Shown here piece after piece: positions 22,095 to 34,806 of a stretch of 64,000 nucleotides of DNA. How positions within the stretch are numbered: position 1 is the first letter of the stretch; every line of letters starts with the position of its first letter. The stretch is from Thalassia testudinum (taxonomy: Eukaryota > Streptophyta > Magnoliopsida > Alismatales > Hydrocharitaceae): positions 37,833,001 through 37,897,000 of the forward strand of contig JAZHRO010000003.1 of the NCBI GenBank assembly GCA_037157565.1. The letters run 5' to 3'. The translations under genes were made by a program, and so were the position numbers. A model generated the notes under the pieces. The model had not been told where the DNA came from. It made no database searches and worked only from the letters and a program-made list of their open reading frames with translations.

Positions 22095-23755
22095 AGTACA
22101 AGACTAAATACATTTTACCAAGAGTCAAACTAAAGATTTATTTCTTTTTGCTACATCCAAAAATTCAGAATCTGGATAACTATGAATATATAATGTTGTA
22201 GCTTCTGCAACGGATCCAAGCAAAGAGTCGATACACATTTTATGCTTGTACTGTACCCCTAGTCAAATTATGTCGGGATAGGCAAACCTCTTCTCTTGGG
22301 GTGATAAAACTATTCTCCGATTTCAGCCCTGGCATTTAGCTTGTGTAGGAGACATCTGAGTTACTGGATTTGTATTTGGTGGCTCAATCTCTTCTGGTGC
22401 TACATAGAGACTAGTATTTCATAACTTATATTTCCAGATTATTGAATAAATCAACTTAGAGAGAGGCTGGAAAAACTGTGCTCTCTTTAATCTTTTGTAC
22501 TCTTCTTGCTTTTTTTCTTTTTCTTCTCGGGCTCACATCTCACCAGATTTGCAAATGTATTTAGTGGTCTCACATGGCATGACACTTTAATTAGGTTCTG
22601 ATAACCCTACGACTAAGTCAGAAGCCCTCAACCCGTATTCAAGCGGTCAGAAATACGGGAACAAGTAGGTTAAGGATGTATTTGGTGGTTCGTGAGGGTG
22701 GTAGATGTTTTTGCCTGAAAACATTTAACTTGACTCACATTACACAAAAGTTTCACAAAACATTTTTTTTCTTTTTCTTCTTCTATTTTTTTTTTTGAGC
22801 AAACAACTCTTCTATATGCAAATCAATAGGCATAATGCCACAACACAACATACTGCTATATTTATTAGCACAACATAACACGACATACATACTTTTATAC
22901 GTGAGGCATTCTTGGGGAATTTTGGGATGACCAAGATGATTTTGGGTGGCATATTTGGTGGAAGTGCCTATTCTCAACAACGGGTAGGGAATGGATAGGA
23001 CAATATATTTTTGACCTTGACATCAGTACCCTCCTTCAGCCGAGGTTTCCGTAGAGGATGGTCATGACCATCCACCTTAGTCCTAGTTTTATCAGAACCC
23101 ACTCTCTATGTTTTTGCCTTATTTGGTGGCTCTCGTATGGAATTTCTCATTGATGTAGTACGCAAGAAATTAGAGTGAAAGCTATGCCCAACTTCAAGTG
23201 TAATTATTCAATTATTAAAGATTCCTTATACTAGACTTAGAGAACCAGTACTCTCTACTCTCACCTCACATATGTTTTGGTGGATCTACTAGAAGATAGT
23301 TCACCTGACTCCCTGATTACTATCCAAGGGTTCACGAGAAGAAGCAATGCTTCTTCGCGACAAACTAGAAATGTTTATCGATTTTCATTGAGGATCCAAC
23401 GCAAAATCTACATGCAAGTATTAAATTATACTGGATTGTAAGTCTAGGAATCTACTAAAGAATAACTCTCTAATAAAACCTCTTGATAAAACGATCTAAT
23501 CCCCCAATCGTTGGTAGAAAATTTTTAGTTTTTATGAACTACTCCCCCATGCCTACGTGTTTGCATGTCCTCATGCATGAATAAATGAAATAAGGCAGGG
23601 TGTATGTGGATAGAAGTCCCCTGAAACTGCTTCTGAGTTGTGGTTCAGTTCATGCCATCATTGCAATGCCATACACAATATGCAAAACAATATCCAAAAC
23701 ATTATGCAAAAATGAAATATGCTATGTATATATGGTATGTATATATGTATACATG
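22095..23755 (-). other. Ath-4 3' untranslated region
   Basis: About 1.66 kb without a recognisable gene. A second PPT-like motif (TAGGCATGGGGGAG on minus, about 23545-23558) lies ~200 bp after pol. It does not show the hairpin-and-repeat module of Ath-1. A T-rich stretch is near 22760-22795. The ORF 23600-24103 on plus is antisense to integrase. Confidence 0.6.
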
Positions 23756-24433
23756 CTGAGTTTAACGCCTCCAGCTAGGCAACTCATCAGTCATACATCC
23801 TTAAGAAGATGTATCGCTTCGTCAGTAGGAGGAGGTTCCTGGGCAAGGAATGGTTTGAGGCGCTGGCCATTAACCATAAAAACGTGCCTAGATTTTGGGT
23901 CTCCAATTTGGGTGGACCACCATAAATGGCCCAGTCCACTTGGACTTGAGCTTTCTTGCAAAGAATTTGAATCGGGAGTCAAACAACCAAACCTGTTCGT
24001 TAGGTGCGAACTCCTTCCTCTAGATGTGTTGATCATGGAAATCTTTTGTCTTGTCCTTGTATATTTTTGCATTCTCATATGCTTCCTGCTTAATCTCCTC
24101 TAACTCACTGAGTTGGAGCTTTCTTTCATAACCTCTGGCCTCAAGGTTAAAATTACACTTCTACATAGCACAAAAGGCATGGTGCTCCAGCTCCACAGGA
24201 AGGTGATAGGCCCTTCCATACACCATGCGATATGGTGACATTCCGAGTGGAGCCTTGTACACGGTCCGATATGTCCAGAGTGTATCGATCAACCGATCAG
24301 ACCAATCCTTCCTATTAGGTTTAACCATCTTTTGAAGGATAAGCTTGATTTGATGGTTTGATACTTCAGCTTGCCCATTGGTTTGTGGGTGATATGGGGT
24401 AGAAATGTAGTGCTGCACCCTATATTTCTTCAA
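23756..24433 (-). pseudogene. pol (IN C-term): Ath-4 integrase C-terminal part
   Basis: Minus strand: 24433-24161 carries STPYHPQTNGQAEVSN (third catalytic-acid region) and GMSPYRMVYGRAYHLPVELE. After a stop at 24161 and frame changes come the [20 protein letters not shown] block (near 24080-24040) and a tail FMVNGQRLKPFLAQEPP (near 23880-23825). The frame ends close to the post-pol motif GGCGTTAAACTCAGC (about 23756-23785). This part would complete the enzyme that joins cDNA to host DNA. Stops and shifts make it inactive. Confidence 0.82.
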
Positions 24434-25143
24434 TAATGATCTGAAATGGGCATGGATGAAGTGTCTTCCCCCATCACTTATCAGGGCACGGGGAACTCTG
24501 AATCTCGCAAAAGTAAACTCCAGGACAAAGGATATAACAGTCTTATGATCAGCTCATCTTGCTAGGATGGCTTCTACCCACTTTGAGACATAGTCTACTG
24601 CGAGGAGTATGTACTCAAAGCCATGCGAGTTTGGGAAGGGGCCCATAAAGTCGATGCCCCAGACATCAAACACTTCTATGACCAGAATTGATTGGAGAGG
24701 CATCATGTCTCTTCGGGTCATAGAATTGGCTACATGGCATCGCTTACAGCACTTGGCAAACTCGTTTGTATCTCTTAAAATGGTCAGCCAGAAAAATCCC
24801 GATTGCAAAATCTTTGCAGCTATTTTTCGGCCCGAGAAATGACCCCTACAAGTGTCGCTGTTGCAGAAGGATAGCACACTGGAGATTTTCGAATCAGGGA
24901 CACATCTATAGATGATCTGATCATCCCTAATGAGTAAGAGCAATGGGTCTTCCCAAAAATAGAACTTAGCCTCTGATATAAATTTGAGCTTTTGATCCTT
25001 GGATAATCCCGCAGGTAGCCTGCCTGCGACAAGATAGTTTGCTATATCAGCATAGCAAGGAAACTCCACAGAGTTGATAGATAGTAGAGACTCATCTGGA
25101 AATTGGTCTGATATTGGTGGGGAGTACAGAATGTAGTCTGGGT
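24434..25143 (-). pseudogene. pol (IN): Ath-4 integrase zinc finger and core
   Basis: The open frame 25069-24554 (171 codons) reads [20 protein letters not shown] and then the zinc finger region. The first pair is partly altered (CRGHFSG) and the second pair is [20 protein letters not shown] holds the first catalytic Asp, followed by [10 protein letters not shown]. The second catalytic region (DGGRHF type) falls in 24433-24553 in another frame. The gap to RNase H at about 25070-25143 is frameshifted. Confidence 0.85.
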
Positions 25144-26520
25144 CTAGTCAAGACAAGTGGTCCACCACCACATTATGTGCTCCAGCTTTGTCACGGATTT
25201 CGATATCAAATTCCTGCAATAGAAGGATCCATCTGATAAGGCAGGTTTGGCATCCTTCTTTGCCAACAAATGCCAGAGGATAGAATGGTCAATGTAGATG
25301 ATAACTTTGGACACGAGTAAGTATGACCCAAATTTCTCCAACCCGAATACTACGACAAGTAATTCTTTCTCAATGACTGTATAGTTATGCTGAGCCTTGT
25401 TTAGCATTTTGCTAGCATAGTATATTACAAATGGATGGTGCTCCCGACACTGGCTAAGAGTGGCTCGGATAGCGAAGTCGGAAGCATCACACATCATCCC
25501 GAAGTCGAGTGACCAGTCGGGGGGTTGGAAAGTAGGTGCACAGGAGATAGCGCTTCGCAAGGTCTCGAAAGTGCTGAGACACGAGGAGTCAAATTCAAAG
25601 GGTGTGTTAGTTACCAGAAGATTCGTTAACGGGCGAGCAATTTTTGAGAAATCTTGAATGAATCTTCGATAAAGTCCAACATGCCCTAAGAATGATCTAA
25701 TTTGCTTAACAGAGCTAGGCAGAGGTAATCGCGAAATGATTTCAGACTTAGCTCGGTCAACCTCGAGTCCATTAGAGGAGATCTTGTTACCTAGTACGAT
25801 GCCATCCCTCACCATAAAATGGCTTTTTTCCCATGAAAGTACTAGGTTAACTTCTATACATCTCCTTAGAATCTTTGTGAGGTTATCAAGACAAGACGAG
25901 AAATCGTCTCCAAACACGGAGAAGTCATCCATGAACACTTCTACGCAATCCCTGATCATGTCTGGAAAGATGGCCATCATGCATCGCTGAAAAGTAGTTA
26001 GTGCGTTGCAGAGGTTGAAAGGCATCTGCTTAAAAGCGAATGTTCCAAAAGGACATGTAAAAGTTGTCTTGTCTTGGTCTTTTAGGTTGATTGCAACTTG
26101 ATTGTACCTGGAGTATCCATCTAGAAAGCAGAAGAAACTACGCCTGGCTAGCCGTTCTAGAATCTGATCAATAAAGGGCAAAGGAAAATGATCCTTTTTG
26201 GTAGCTAAGTTTAGGTTCCTGTACTCAATGCAAACCCTCCAAGAAGTCGTGGTGCAGGTCAGGATGGATTCACCCAATTCATTTCTAATTATGGTGAGTC
26301 CTACCTTTTTAGGCACTATCTGAATGGGACTCACCCACTGGTTGTCGAAAATCGGACAGATAATGTCTGCGTCCAGCCATTTAATGATCTCTTTCTTGAC
26401 AACTTCCAACATATTTGGATTTAGGTGTCTTTGAGGTTGTCTCGACGGTCTCACCCCTTCATCAGTGTATATATGGTGAGTACAATATGAGGGGTGAATT
26501 CCATGGAGATCAGCAATGCC
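25144..26520 (-). pseudogene. pol (RT-RH): Ath-4 reverse transcriptase and RNase H
   Basis: A 436-codon open frame (26454-25144) is the longest pol piece in the window. RT motifs in order: EVVKKEIIKWLDADII, FFCFLDGYSRYNQ, FTCPFGTFAFKQMPF and the catalytic FMDDFSVFG, with FMDD at 25935-25924. RNase H follows with CDASDFAI, IEKELLVVVF and YIDHS, so the acidic residues lost in Ath-1 are kept here. The last ~30 codons leave the family sequence after LLAKKDAKP (near 25245), showing a frameshift before integrase. RT and RNase H together convert element RNA to cDNA. Confidence 0.9.
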
Positions 26521-26946
26521 CTACCTGATAGTAGCCCTATGTGCTCGTAAAACGGAGATTAACCAGTGTTCCTGATCTGGAGTCAAGTGAGCATTGATAA
26601 TCACTAGATATGTCTCACTTTCTCCTAGAAACACATTTTTGAGCGAATTAGGTAAGGGTTGTAGCTCTAGTAGCGGAGGGTGGGGAGGAGGTTTATGCAG
26701 GGGAGGAGAGGAAACAATAGCAGAAATTTGCTGATCCTGATTCATGAAGAATCCGCTTGCAGTGGTAATGTAATCCTGTGTTAAGATATCAGTGTTAGAT
26801 AGGATATGATAGTCAAGATCAGGGCTGTCAGGAGCAGATGAACACTCATGACAAGTAGATCCATGGGATGAAATGTGTATATCAGTAGTCTCAGTCCTAT
26901 GTGTATCGCGATCAAAGACCCCTGATAGTGAGGATGAATGTGCCAT
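26521..26946 (-). pseudogene. pol (linker): Ath-4 protease-RT linker
   Basis: Open frame of 142 codons including stop. Its first part is Ser/Thr/His-rich without a domain. The last ~50 codons (LPNSLKNVFLGESETYLVII, then NAHLTPDQEHWL) are the conserved lead-in to RT, also seen at about 1719-1810 in Ath-1 and 63330-63430 in Ath-6. It is separated from RT by a stop near 26521. Confidence 0.75.
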
Positions 26947-27692
26947 TGGGTCGCTTAGAGGAGCCCAATGTTCCCACAGAAAGCTGAATCTTCATCGTCA
27001 CTATCCTCCTCGATCAAGTCACAGTCAAAGTTCTTTGATGCCCTGAAAATGTCTAGTCTGAGCTTTTCGTTTCCAAGGACAATCTCCATGCACCCTGATG
27101 CATAGTCGATGTTTGCGTATGCGGTTGCGAGAAATGGGTGACATAGAATAATCGGTGCATCATGGAGATTAGGAGGAACCTCCATATCAAGAATAGAAAA
27201 GTATGCTGGAAAGAAAAATCCTTGGACTTTTACAATCACATTTTCAACCACCCCCTCGGTGTTTTTATAGATTGATCAGCCAACTGTATGGTAATTGAGG
27301 TGGGCTTTAACTCCCTGAATCGAAATCGATCAAATACTACAGTAGGAGTTATGTTGATGGACGACCCCAAGTCAAGAAGGGCCCTATCAAAAGGGGAATT
27401 CTACAACAAGCAGGAAATCAATGGTGTGCCCGGGTCCCTCTTCTTGGGTGGTAAGTCAACTAAAATAGCTGCACTAGCTTACTCAGATAATACTACTTGT
27501 CGTCCGATCCTATGCTGCCGCTTCGGAGTACAATAATCCTTAAAGAACCTAGCAACAGCTGGGCTGTGATCGATCATTTCGAGGAGAGGGACCTGAATGT
27601 GAACTTCCTTGAGCATAGATTTCAGGTCCTCGAAATTCTGCATGTCCTTTTTTCATGCTGAATCTTGTGTTAGGGCCACGAGAAAAGGGATG
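26947..27692 (-). pseudogene. pol (PR): Ath-4 protease region
   Basis: Minus strand: after the 27698 LTR the frame resumes with MLKEVHIQVPLLEM (near 27630-27590) and CTPKRQHRIGRQ. Protease follows with LLDLGSSINI, D-L-G at 27373-27365, then an open frame 27251-26955 with SILDMEVP and the ILCHPFLATAYANIDY block; His replaces the usual Arg of G-R-P-F. Stops and one shift around 27250-27400 break it. The order gag, PR, RT is canonical once the nested LTR is removed. Confidence 0.82.
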
Positions 27693-28035
27693 GGAAGTGA
27701 CGAGTCAATTTTTCGCTTTAAAGTCATTTGCATTTTTATGTGGTGGAAAAATTGACTAATCAATATTTAAAAAGAAATAGCCACTCGCAGAGGAGTGGGT
27801 CGTATCCACAGGGAGGCAATGACGTATTTAAATTCGCACCAGTTAAAAACGTTTGTTCGTAGTTAGTTTGGACAAGAATCAAGCCAGATTTGCCTTCAGA
27901 TTAAGGTTGAAACAAGAAATAATGCTGAAATAGCAATTATGAGTAACAAGAGGATATTTGTCGCAATGCAGAATCAATAAAATATTAATAAAAATTGACA
28001 ATGGTAGAAAATGTAATTTTTAATGGCTGGTTACT

Positions 28036-31000
28036 TGATGAGTGGCTACTCATCATGGCTAAAAAGCTGAAATTAAGCTAGACACTAAGTAAAACAATAT
28101 CAAATTAACAGATAAAAAGGGTTAAGTGTGGGAATTAAAGAAAAAGACCTAAAACTTTTACTTTGTGTTAAAACCTCCTAATTAGGTCACAAAATAAGAT
28201 TTTCTAAAAAAGATATATAAACGATGATCCATGCGTCAATTGAACACATAAATTAGTATGAAAAGCCAAATCAGATGTATAATCAATGTCTTAAATGTTC
28301 AATTAAGCACATATAAAAATTTGAAGGCAATTGGACATCATTTAGGTTTTGAAATAGATAGTTTACACTTAGGTCCTTCATGCATTACACTTTGACCCTT
28401 AAAAACTCATTTTTGGACCTGCTTGTAAGCCGCAGGGACCCTTTTGAAAACCTACAGGGCCCTTCCAGTTATAATTCTTTTCACTTATGGGCCTGCACTC
28501 TATTCTTCTACCCCTTCGTTCAAGGGTCTTCCTGTAATTTTTCCTCATTTCATAGAGAAGCCTGCTGCTCTTCATGTGCACTGTAGCGCGCGAAGAACAC
28601 GGCCAATCTCAGCCATTCGTCGCTCTTTAGATCTTGATCTACGGTTGGATTCGATTGGAACTTTCGCGCAATTCGGTGCGTGCGTTCACCTCTCTCCCCA
28701 GATCTCATCTGACGGCCAGATCTCGCGCTCAGCTCACCGCACGCTCCGCCCCTCACATCCTCGCTGCCGGTTGCATCTTGTTTATTCTCACCTGCGCGGT
28801 GATCTCAGCCACTAAGCTGCTACTTAAGCACCTCAGTGGTGTCGCGCGCAAGGGATCGCTCTCTCCTACACCTCTTAGTGATCAATTCGTCCACTCCAGT
28901 CTCTCCTCCCCATCCAACCTCTGATTTCACAGCCACCAGCTGTGAAATCATCACCTGCTCTCGACACTCCTCGTTGCTAAGGACTTCGTAGCACCTGAGG
29001 ACGACCCTGGAGCCTCACTAGCAGACTCTTCCCTCCGCTGGAGTCATCTTCCTCCTTTCTTCCTCCTTAGCCACCGGCTAAGGACCCATAGGTCCCATTC
29101 TTCCTGTTAGTTTAGGTTTTTAATTCTACATAATTAGTTTTAGCTGTAGTTAAGTAGTTTAGAGTAGAATTAGCATAATTGTTAGTGTTTAATTTTCGCT
29201 GTAGGTTAAAGTAGCTATAGGAGTAGAATTAGCTTTAATTCCCTTCCCTCACCTCCTCTGATCAGTCCAGATTAGAGGGGAAGAATTCATCAAATCATTT
29301 TTCAAATTATCTCCCTCTCCATGTTTTTTCACAATCCAGTTCTGATTTCTTTTTAACGATAAGTTTTTCTCATCCTTCACCCACACATCCTGATCCAATT
29401 TCAGATTTGGTGGTTTACAACCTCAGATATGAAATTGGTGTCACAAGCACCTTTGGGGCTTCTCACTCACCCCATATTTGTTCACAAAAGCCCCTTGATT
29501 GTGGGTTGAATTCTTCAGTTTGTCAGATTTCTTTTCAACATGGATTTTAAGGATTTTTGCTTTCTGGATTTCATTACCTGATCTGATAGATTGAAGAGGA
29601 TTGGAATTTCCTGTTGGCAAGGACTCTGAGATAATTTCCGGTGACAGAAACTATCTCAGAAGAGCCATCCATTATCTATTTTTCTATGTTTTGAATGCAT
29701 TTACAAGTTACTGTGAATTCCCTTAATGAATTCTCAGTACTGTCTTGATAATTCAGAATTGCCATACACTATCTGTTTTGATAATTAATGTGATAATGAC
29801 TATGGTGATTTGTATGGTGAATTCCTAACCTAAGGAGTTCTCCATACTCCTTAAGGTTGCAAGAAACTGGGATTGGATTTAATGGTTTTAAGATACTGAA
29901 TTAAGTCTTCCTTCATGCTGTCCATAGCATTAGGAAGAGCTAATTCAGTGTTATTTTTGGTTTTAATCTGAAATGATGTTTTTGATGAGGGCTTCTTTTT
30001 GGGCATTTGAATTAAGACATTTTGTGATTTTCGTGAGGAATTAAACCCTTGTCAGATTTGGGATTCACTTATCTACTTTTCAGTTGATTTTGATTGCTTT
30101 TAATCCCAGTACACAGTAAACTGCTGCATCTTGCAGCTACATATTTCCCTCTTCTCTAAATTCTCCCCTTCTCATCTAAAACACTGAACACTCTAAAGCT
30201 GCTGTTAGACAAGAAAATTGAACACAATCAATCCTTCTTTCCTCATCCTCCTATTGAAATCTAACTGTAAATACTTAAATCTAATACTATATATATACAT
30301 ATACTACTAACTTTAACTATAATGAATATAATAACTATGTAAGTATATATACATATATACTGTATACTGTATAAAATTGTATATATCTATATATATGTAT
30401 CTTACAGACATATATACATAAATAATGAATTACTGAATTGAATTTATACATATATAATTACTGAATTGTATATACAAATATAATAATGAATTTATTCAGT
30501 TTATAGCTAAAGTGTTAAGTTAATTTAGCTAAATTAGTAATTTAGGGTTATAACTAAGTTAAGTGAATCTACAGACTTAGGTTAATTTATATTAAGTAAT
30601 TTAAGCTAGTTAAAGTATATTTATACCCATTTTAGATTATTGTTATTTATTTTATAAGTTAAACAGCCACAAGCTGCTACTCTAATATAAATAAAACATA
30701 AATTAATTCATAAAAATATAATAAAAATATGTATAAAATACTTAAGTATGTAATTTAAATCTGTATAAGTTCAATTAGACCATTTACTAACTAATTTATA
30801 AGTAATTAACCAATTAAGCACCTAAATTAGCCTGTACAAACAACCTACTTTAATTAATTTATTTGTATAGTAAACCTAATTAAAATTCAAATTAATTAAA
30901 TAATTATGTAGTTTTATGTAAATACTTTATTGTCCATATTTTATTTTATTTTTTTTAATAATTTATGGCCCTCAAATCGAGGGCTAAATTCGCCTTCAGG

Positions 31001-32082
31001 TGCAGCTGCGCCCGATTTCCAGCGCAGATGTGGCGCTGGAATAGTGCCACATCGTGCGCTGCAAATCACGCACAGCGCCATAAGAAGAATTTGTGTTTCA
31101 ATTAGGCAGTCGTCATGGGCGCTAGGCGCCTGAAACACTGCCCTTACATACAGGATCCGATTACCATTGGGCATATGATTAGAGCATTCTGTCTGTGATG
31201 TGATGGGTATACGAATGTGTGCGGGGCTGGGGGCCCGAGCATGTGTGCGTGCAGCGTGGGGCTAAGGTCCTGCGTCGAGTCTAAAAACGTAATTAAGCCA
31301 CCTAATTAAGATTAGGGCGCGCTTAGTAGAGGTCTGATCCCACCCTCTCGGTGCTGTGTATCCCTCGAATGGCACGTCCGCAAATTAAACGCGTTTTGAA
31401 CTGCTTAATAAAAGCTAATGACGACTTAAGTGTGTATAATAGAAAAAGATATACATATATACACATAGTATAGCCCATTACATTTGTATAAGTAAACTTA
31501 TATAATTACTAACAAAATAAAATGACACCATAAACGTCGCTAAAGACCTTAGTTTTCCCTCAGGTTGTATATAGTGTTTTCTGAGATTTAGCGATGCTTA
31601 TGTCTATTATTAAAACTGCTGTATATGTTACTGTAGATAACAGACTAGTAATATAAGTTTTCACTATGGCATCTTATTGTATTATGTACTATCATGTTAG
31701 TATCAATAGTATAACTTGTAAATACATAGTTTAGAGTATAGTAATAGATTGTTTGATGCTTGTTTTTAGTTAGTTAATTTTTACAAGCATTACAATTATC
31801 TTTTAGTAAGTAGGCAAACCATTTTTATATTCATTCATTCTTTAATAAGATGTAAAGTTTCTTTTCGGAATTAGAGGATAATTTTGAGATCAAAGAGTGA
31901 CCGATGTAATTCAATAAATTGCCTCCCAGTGAACGACCTGGAACAAAACCAGTAAAAATTAGATAAGTAAATAATAATAATGGTTGTAATGACTGGTACT
32001 CACCCCAACTCACCACTTTGACAATCTTAGTGTTTCATGCTACAACATACTACAACAATCATTGCAATCAACTATTCTATTA
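28036..32082 (+). mobile_element. 4-kb solo-LTR-like insertion of an unrecognised family
   Basis: Bounded by TTACT at 28031-28035 and 32083-32087 and by the resumption of the host LTR on each side. It starts TGATGAGTGGCTACTCATCA, an almost perfect palindrome. It ends TTCTATTA, so TG...TA rather than TG...CA. A U5-like motif GCCTCCCAGTGAACGACC is at 31921-31938, about 150 bp from the right end, as in the other LTRs, which argues for a plus-oriented solo LTR. It has GC-richer sequence 28550-29100, AT-rich 30250-30950 and no coding domain. At 4047 bp it is the longest LTR here. A different repeat class is possible. Confidence 0.55.
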
Positions 32083-32305
32083 TTACTGTAGCGAAATAGG
32101 GGATTTTTTCCCCTTTGGCGTGCGCGACGAGGTGTCGACGGCCGGACGTGGGAAGCTCGGAGGAAGTTCCTTGGACCGAGGGCTTCGAAACGGTGGTGGC
32201 GGTGTGTCACGCGGCGGCCGGAGGCGGTCGGACGACCTCCGGCGGAGGTGGCTGCAGCCGGTGCTGCAGCTGCTGTTGGCAGGCGTGGCGCACGCTGGCT
32301 GGAGG

Positions 32306-33631
32306 TGATGGGTCGGCCCAAATAGGTTGTTAATATGATATTTTTATCGTTGAAATGTGTATAGTGGTTAACCTAATTCAGACCTAACCATCTCTTTACA
32401 AAATTTTTAACCTGGCCTAATTGATTTTATCTTGTCACTTTTAGGCCCAGGGTCGAACTCAGGGAAGTGGGGTTCAAGTCGAATTTCTACGTTTTCCTTA
32501 AAACACGTCTCTTCCGTTCGTTTATTCTATTTTTGGTATTTTTCTTATTTAGGTTTTTTTCTGGTAATCCTTGTTCTTGAGGCACACCCTCAAAATTGTG
32601 TCCTTGGCTTTTAGCCAAAACAGAGTTTCAAAACACGTCTTGCTACTTGCAAGACGGGGGTACCTGCAAATCAAAGATTATCTTTTCACTTTTATACCTT
32701 TTTTTATCTTTTTACTAAGAAGGAAGCTAACAGATAGAAAGTAAATATAGTAGCTATAGATATATATTTATATGTAGTATATATATAAAGGGGTGGGGGT
32801 GGAGGTGACGATGGAATGTAGCACTATGTCGAGTCAGTTGACGTCTAGAGAGACGCAACCAACACGACTATGTGCCACGTGGAGTGTGGATGGAGGATGG
32901 ATGATGTATGGGACCACGCTTTTTTTGTACGCGTGTATCAGGGAATATCAGCAACTGGTGCAGATATCCCCGCGATACAGCGTATAATAAATAACATGAA
33001 AGTATATGTACATATGTATGTATATAAGTAAATATATCTATATATATATATAAATGTATAGTTATATATGTATAGATATATATATATATAGATATATATG
33101 TGTATATATATGTATATAAGTATATATATATATTACTCTATATATTTATATATATATATATATATGTATATAAGTATATATGTATCTAGATATATATATA
33201 TATGTGTGTATATATATAAGTATATAGATATGTATATATATATATGTATATAAGTATATATGTATCTAGATACATATATATATGTGTGTATATATATAAG
33301 TATATAGATATGTATATATATATATATGTATATAAGTATATATGTATATATATATAAGTATATGTATAAGTATATAGATATATATATACGTGTATATATA
33401 TATATATAGAGATATATTATATATATATGTATGTATACATAACTATATAGATATACTATGTATATAAGTATATATATATAATAGATATATGTATGTATAT
33501 ATATATATATATGTATGTATATATATGTTACTATATATAACTATACGTATAGTGTAAGTGTGTGTGTGGGTGTGTGTGTGTGTCGGTGAAGATGTGTGTG
33601 TGTTGGTGTAGTGTGTGTCTGTGAGTGAGTG

Positions 33632-33672
<41 letters not shown>

Positions 33673-34770
33673 TAGAGAGCGCCAGAGAGAGAAAGAGCGG
33701 GCGGGAGAGATCGCGAGCGCGGACAATGGCAGCGAGTTAAGACGTCTGCTCGCGGCGGCGGACGTCTGACGCCGCGTCGTCTGAAGGCGGAGGCGGACGT
33801 CTGAAGACGGCGGGTGCGGGCGCGCCTTCGCGTAGGGTTCTGCAGGCCTGCGCGAAGTCGACGAGCGGGCGATGGCGCGGAGGAGCGAGCGTGGAGGAGG
33901 TTCTGCAGTGGTTGCGTAGGGTCGCGGAGGAGGGCAGGGGGCGATGCGAGGCCGTAGCCGGCCGCTGCAGTGCGCGCGGCGGCCGGCTGCGGGTGCAACT
34001 GCGGCGTGGACAGAATGGAGACGGAGGCGGAGAACGCCCTGCAGACGCGCGTGGAGGCGGTGAGCGGCTGCGGGGACGGTCGCGGAGGAGCGGGGGGTGC
34101 TACTGCTGCTGCTGCTACTGCTTCAAGCTTCGGACCTTGAAGCGGCAGCAATGGCGTGGAGATGAAAACGAAGAGAAAAGAAAACACCACGCCCACCTGC
34201 TCGTTGAAGAGCTGGGCGGTGGTGTTCCCACTGTGGTGGTGAGCACCACAGTGGGTTCTCCTGCTTGTCGGGTGCCTCCTCGACGGAGGGCCGGCGTATG
34301 GGAGGGGAGAACGGGCGAGGAAGGTGGTGGACTGCAGGGTGCCATTTTTCAGCAACTCCCCCTCCCTCGTCGCGAGGAAGAGCTGTGGCTTTATAGAGGA
34401 GGAGAGCATGGCGGGGAGGCATGGCAGCAGCAGGGAGAGGCGTTGGAGAGTGGCAACCGCAGGGAGAGGCGTTGGCAGGGTATGGCATCGCAGCATGGAG
34501 TGCATGTGGGTGCGGGAAGAAGGCGGATGCGCGCGGGAATGAGAAAAAAGAAGAAATCAAGAGGAAAAATAAAAAGGTGGAATTTGCAAGGAGGCACTTG
34601 AGATAAAATGTGAATTACGAAGCCATTTATTCATTTCTCCTCCTCTCATGATTAAATGCATGCATGCAACCATTTTTTACAAATGTGGCTATAGGATTAC
34701 AATATACATAGTTAATGCTAGGAAATAGCATAAGAAGGAATTATTAAAGGCGTGTTTTGAGGTGCAAACA
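32306..34770 (-). repeat. NA-5 3' LTR
   Basis: 2465 bp, TGATGGGTCGGCCC to GGTGCAAACA. Contains the U5 motif (32451-32470), AT microsatellite and GA run, GACGTC-rich segment (33750-33812) and a classical TATA box CTATAAAG on the minus strand near 34389-34397. The long opposite-strand ORFs 33531-34505 and 33891-34601 overlap each other and are compositional. Confidence 0.92.
32990..33690. repeat. AT microsatellite with GT and GA runs (NA-5 3' LTR)
   Basis: Imperfect TATATATGTA-type repeats to about 33545, then GT-rich and a (GA)n run ending near 33690. Same composition and place as in the other LTR copies of this family. Confidence 0.9.
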
Positions 34771-34806
34771 TATACCCCCATGCCTATCTTTTGCTAGTCC
34801 CTAGCA
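34771..34806 (-). promoter_or_regulatory. NA-5 polypurine tract and pre-PPT hairpin
   Basis: Minus strand: TGCTA-GGGAC-TAGCA (34806-34792), then AGGCATGGGGGTATA ending at 34771 against the LTR. This shows that the element kept the cis signals for plus-strand priming. Confidence 0.85.

Noticed and set aside
23600..24103. 167-codon plus ORF
   Set aside because: It is antisense to the Ath-4 integrase tail and its post-pol motif.
33531..34601. Long overlapping ORFs on both strands in the NA-5 LTR (324 and 236 codons), and their copies at 40168-40953
   Set aside because: They overlap each other, are Arg/Ala/Ser/Pro-rich by composition, include microsatellite sequence and recur in each LTR. No protein family is recognisable.
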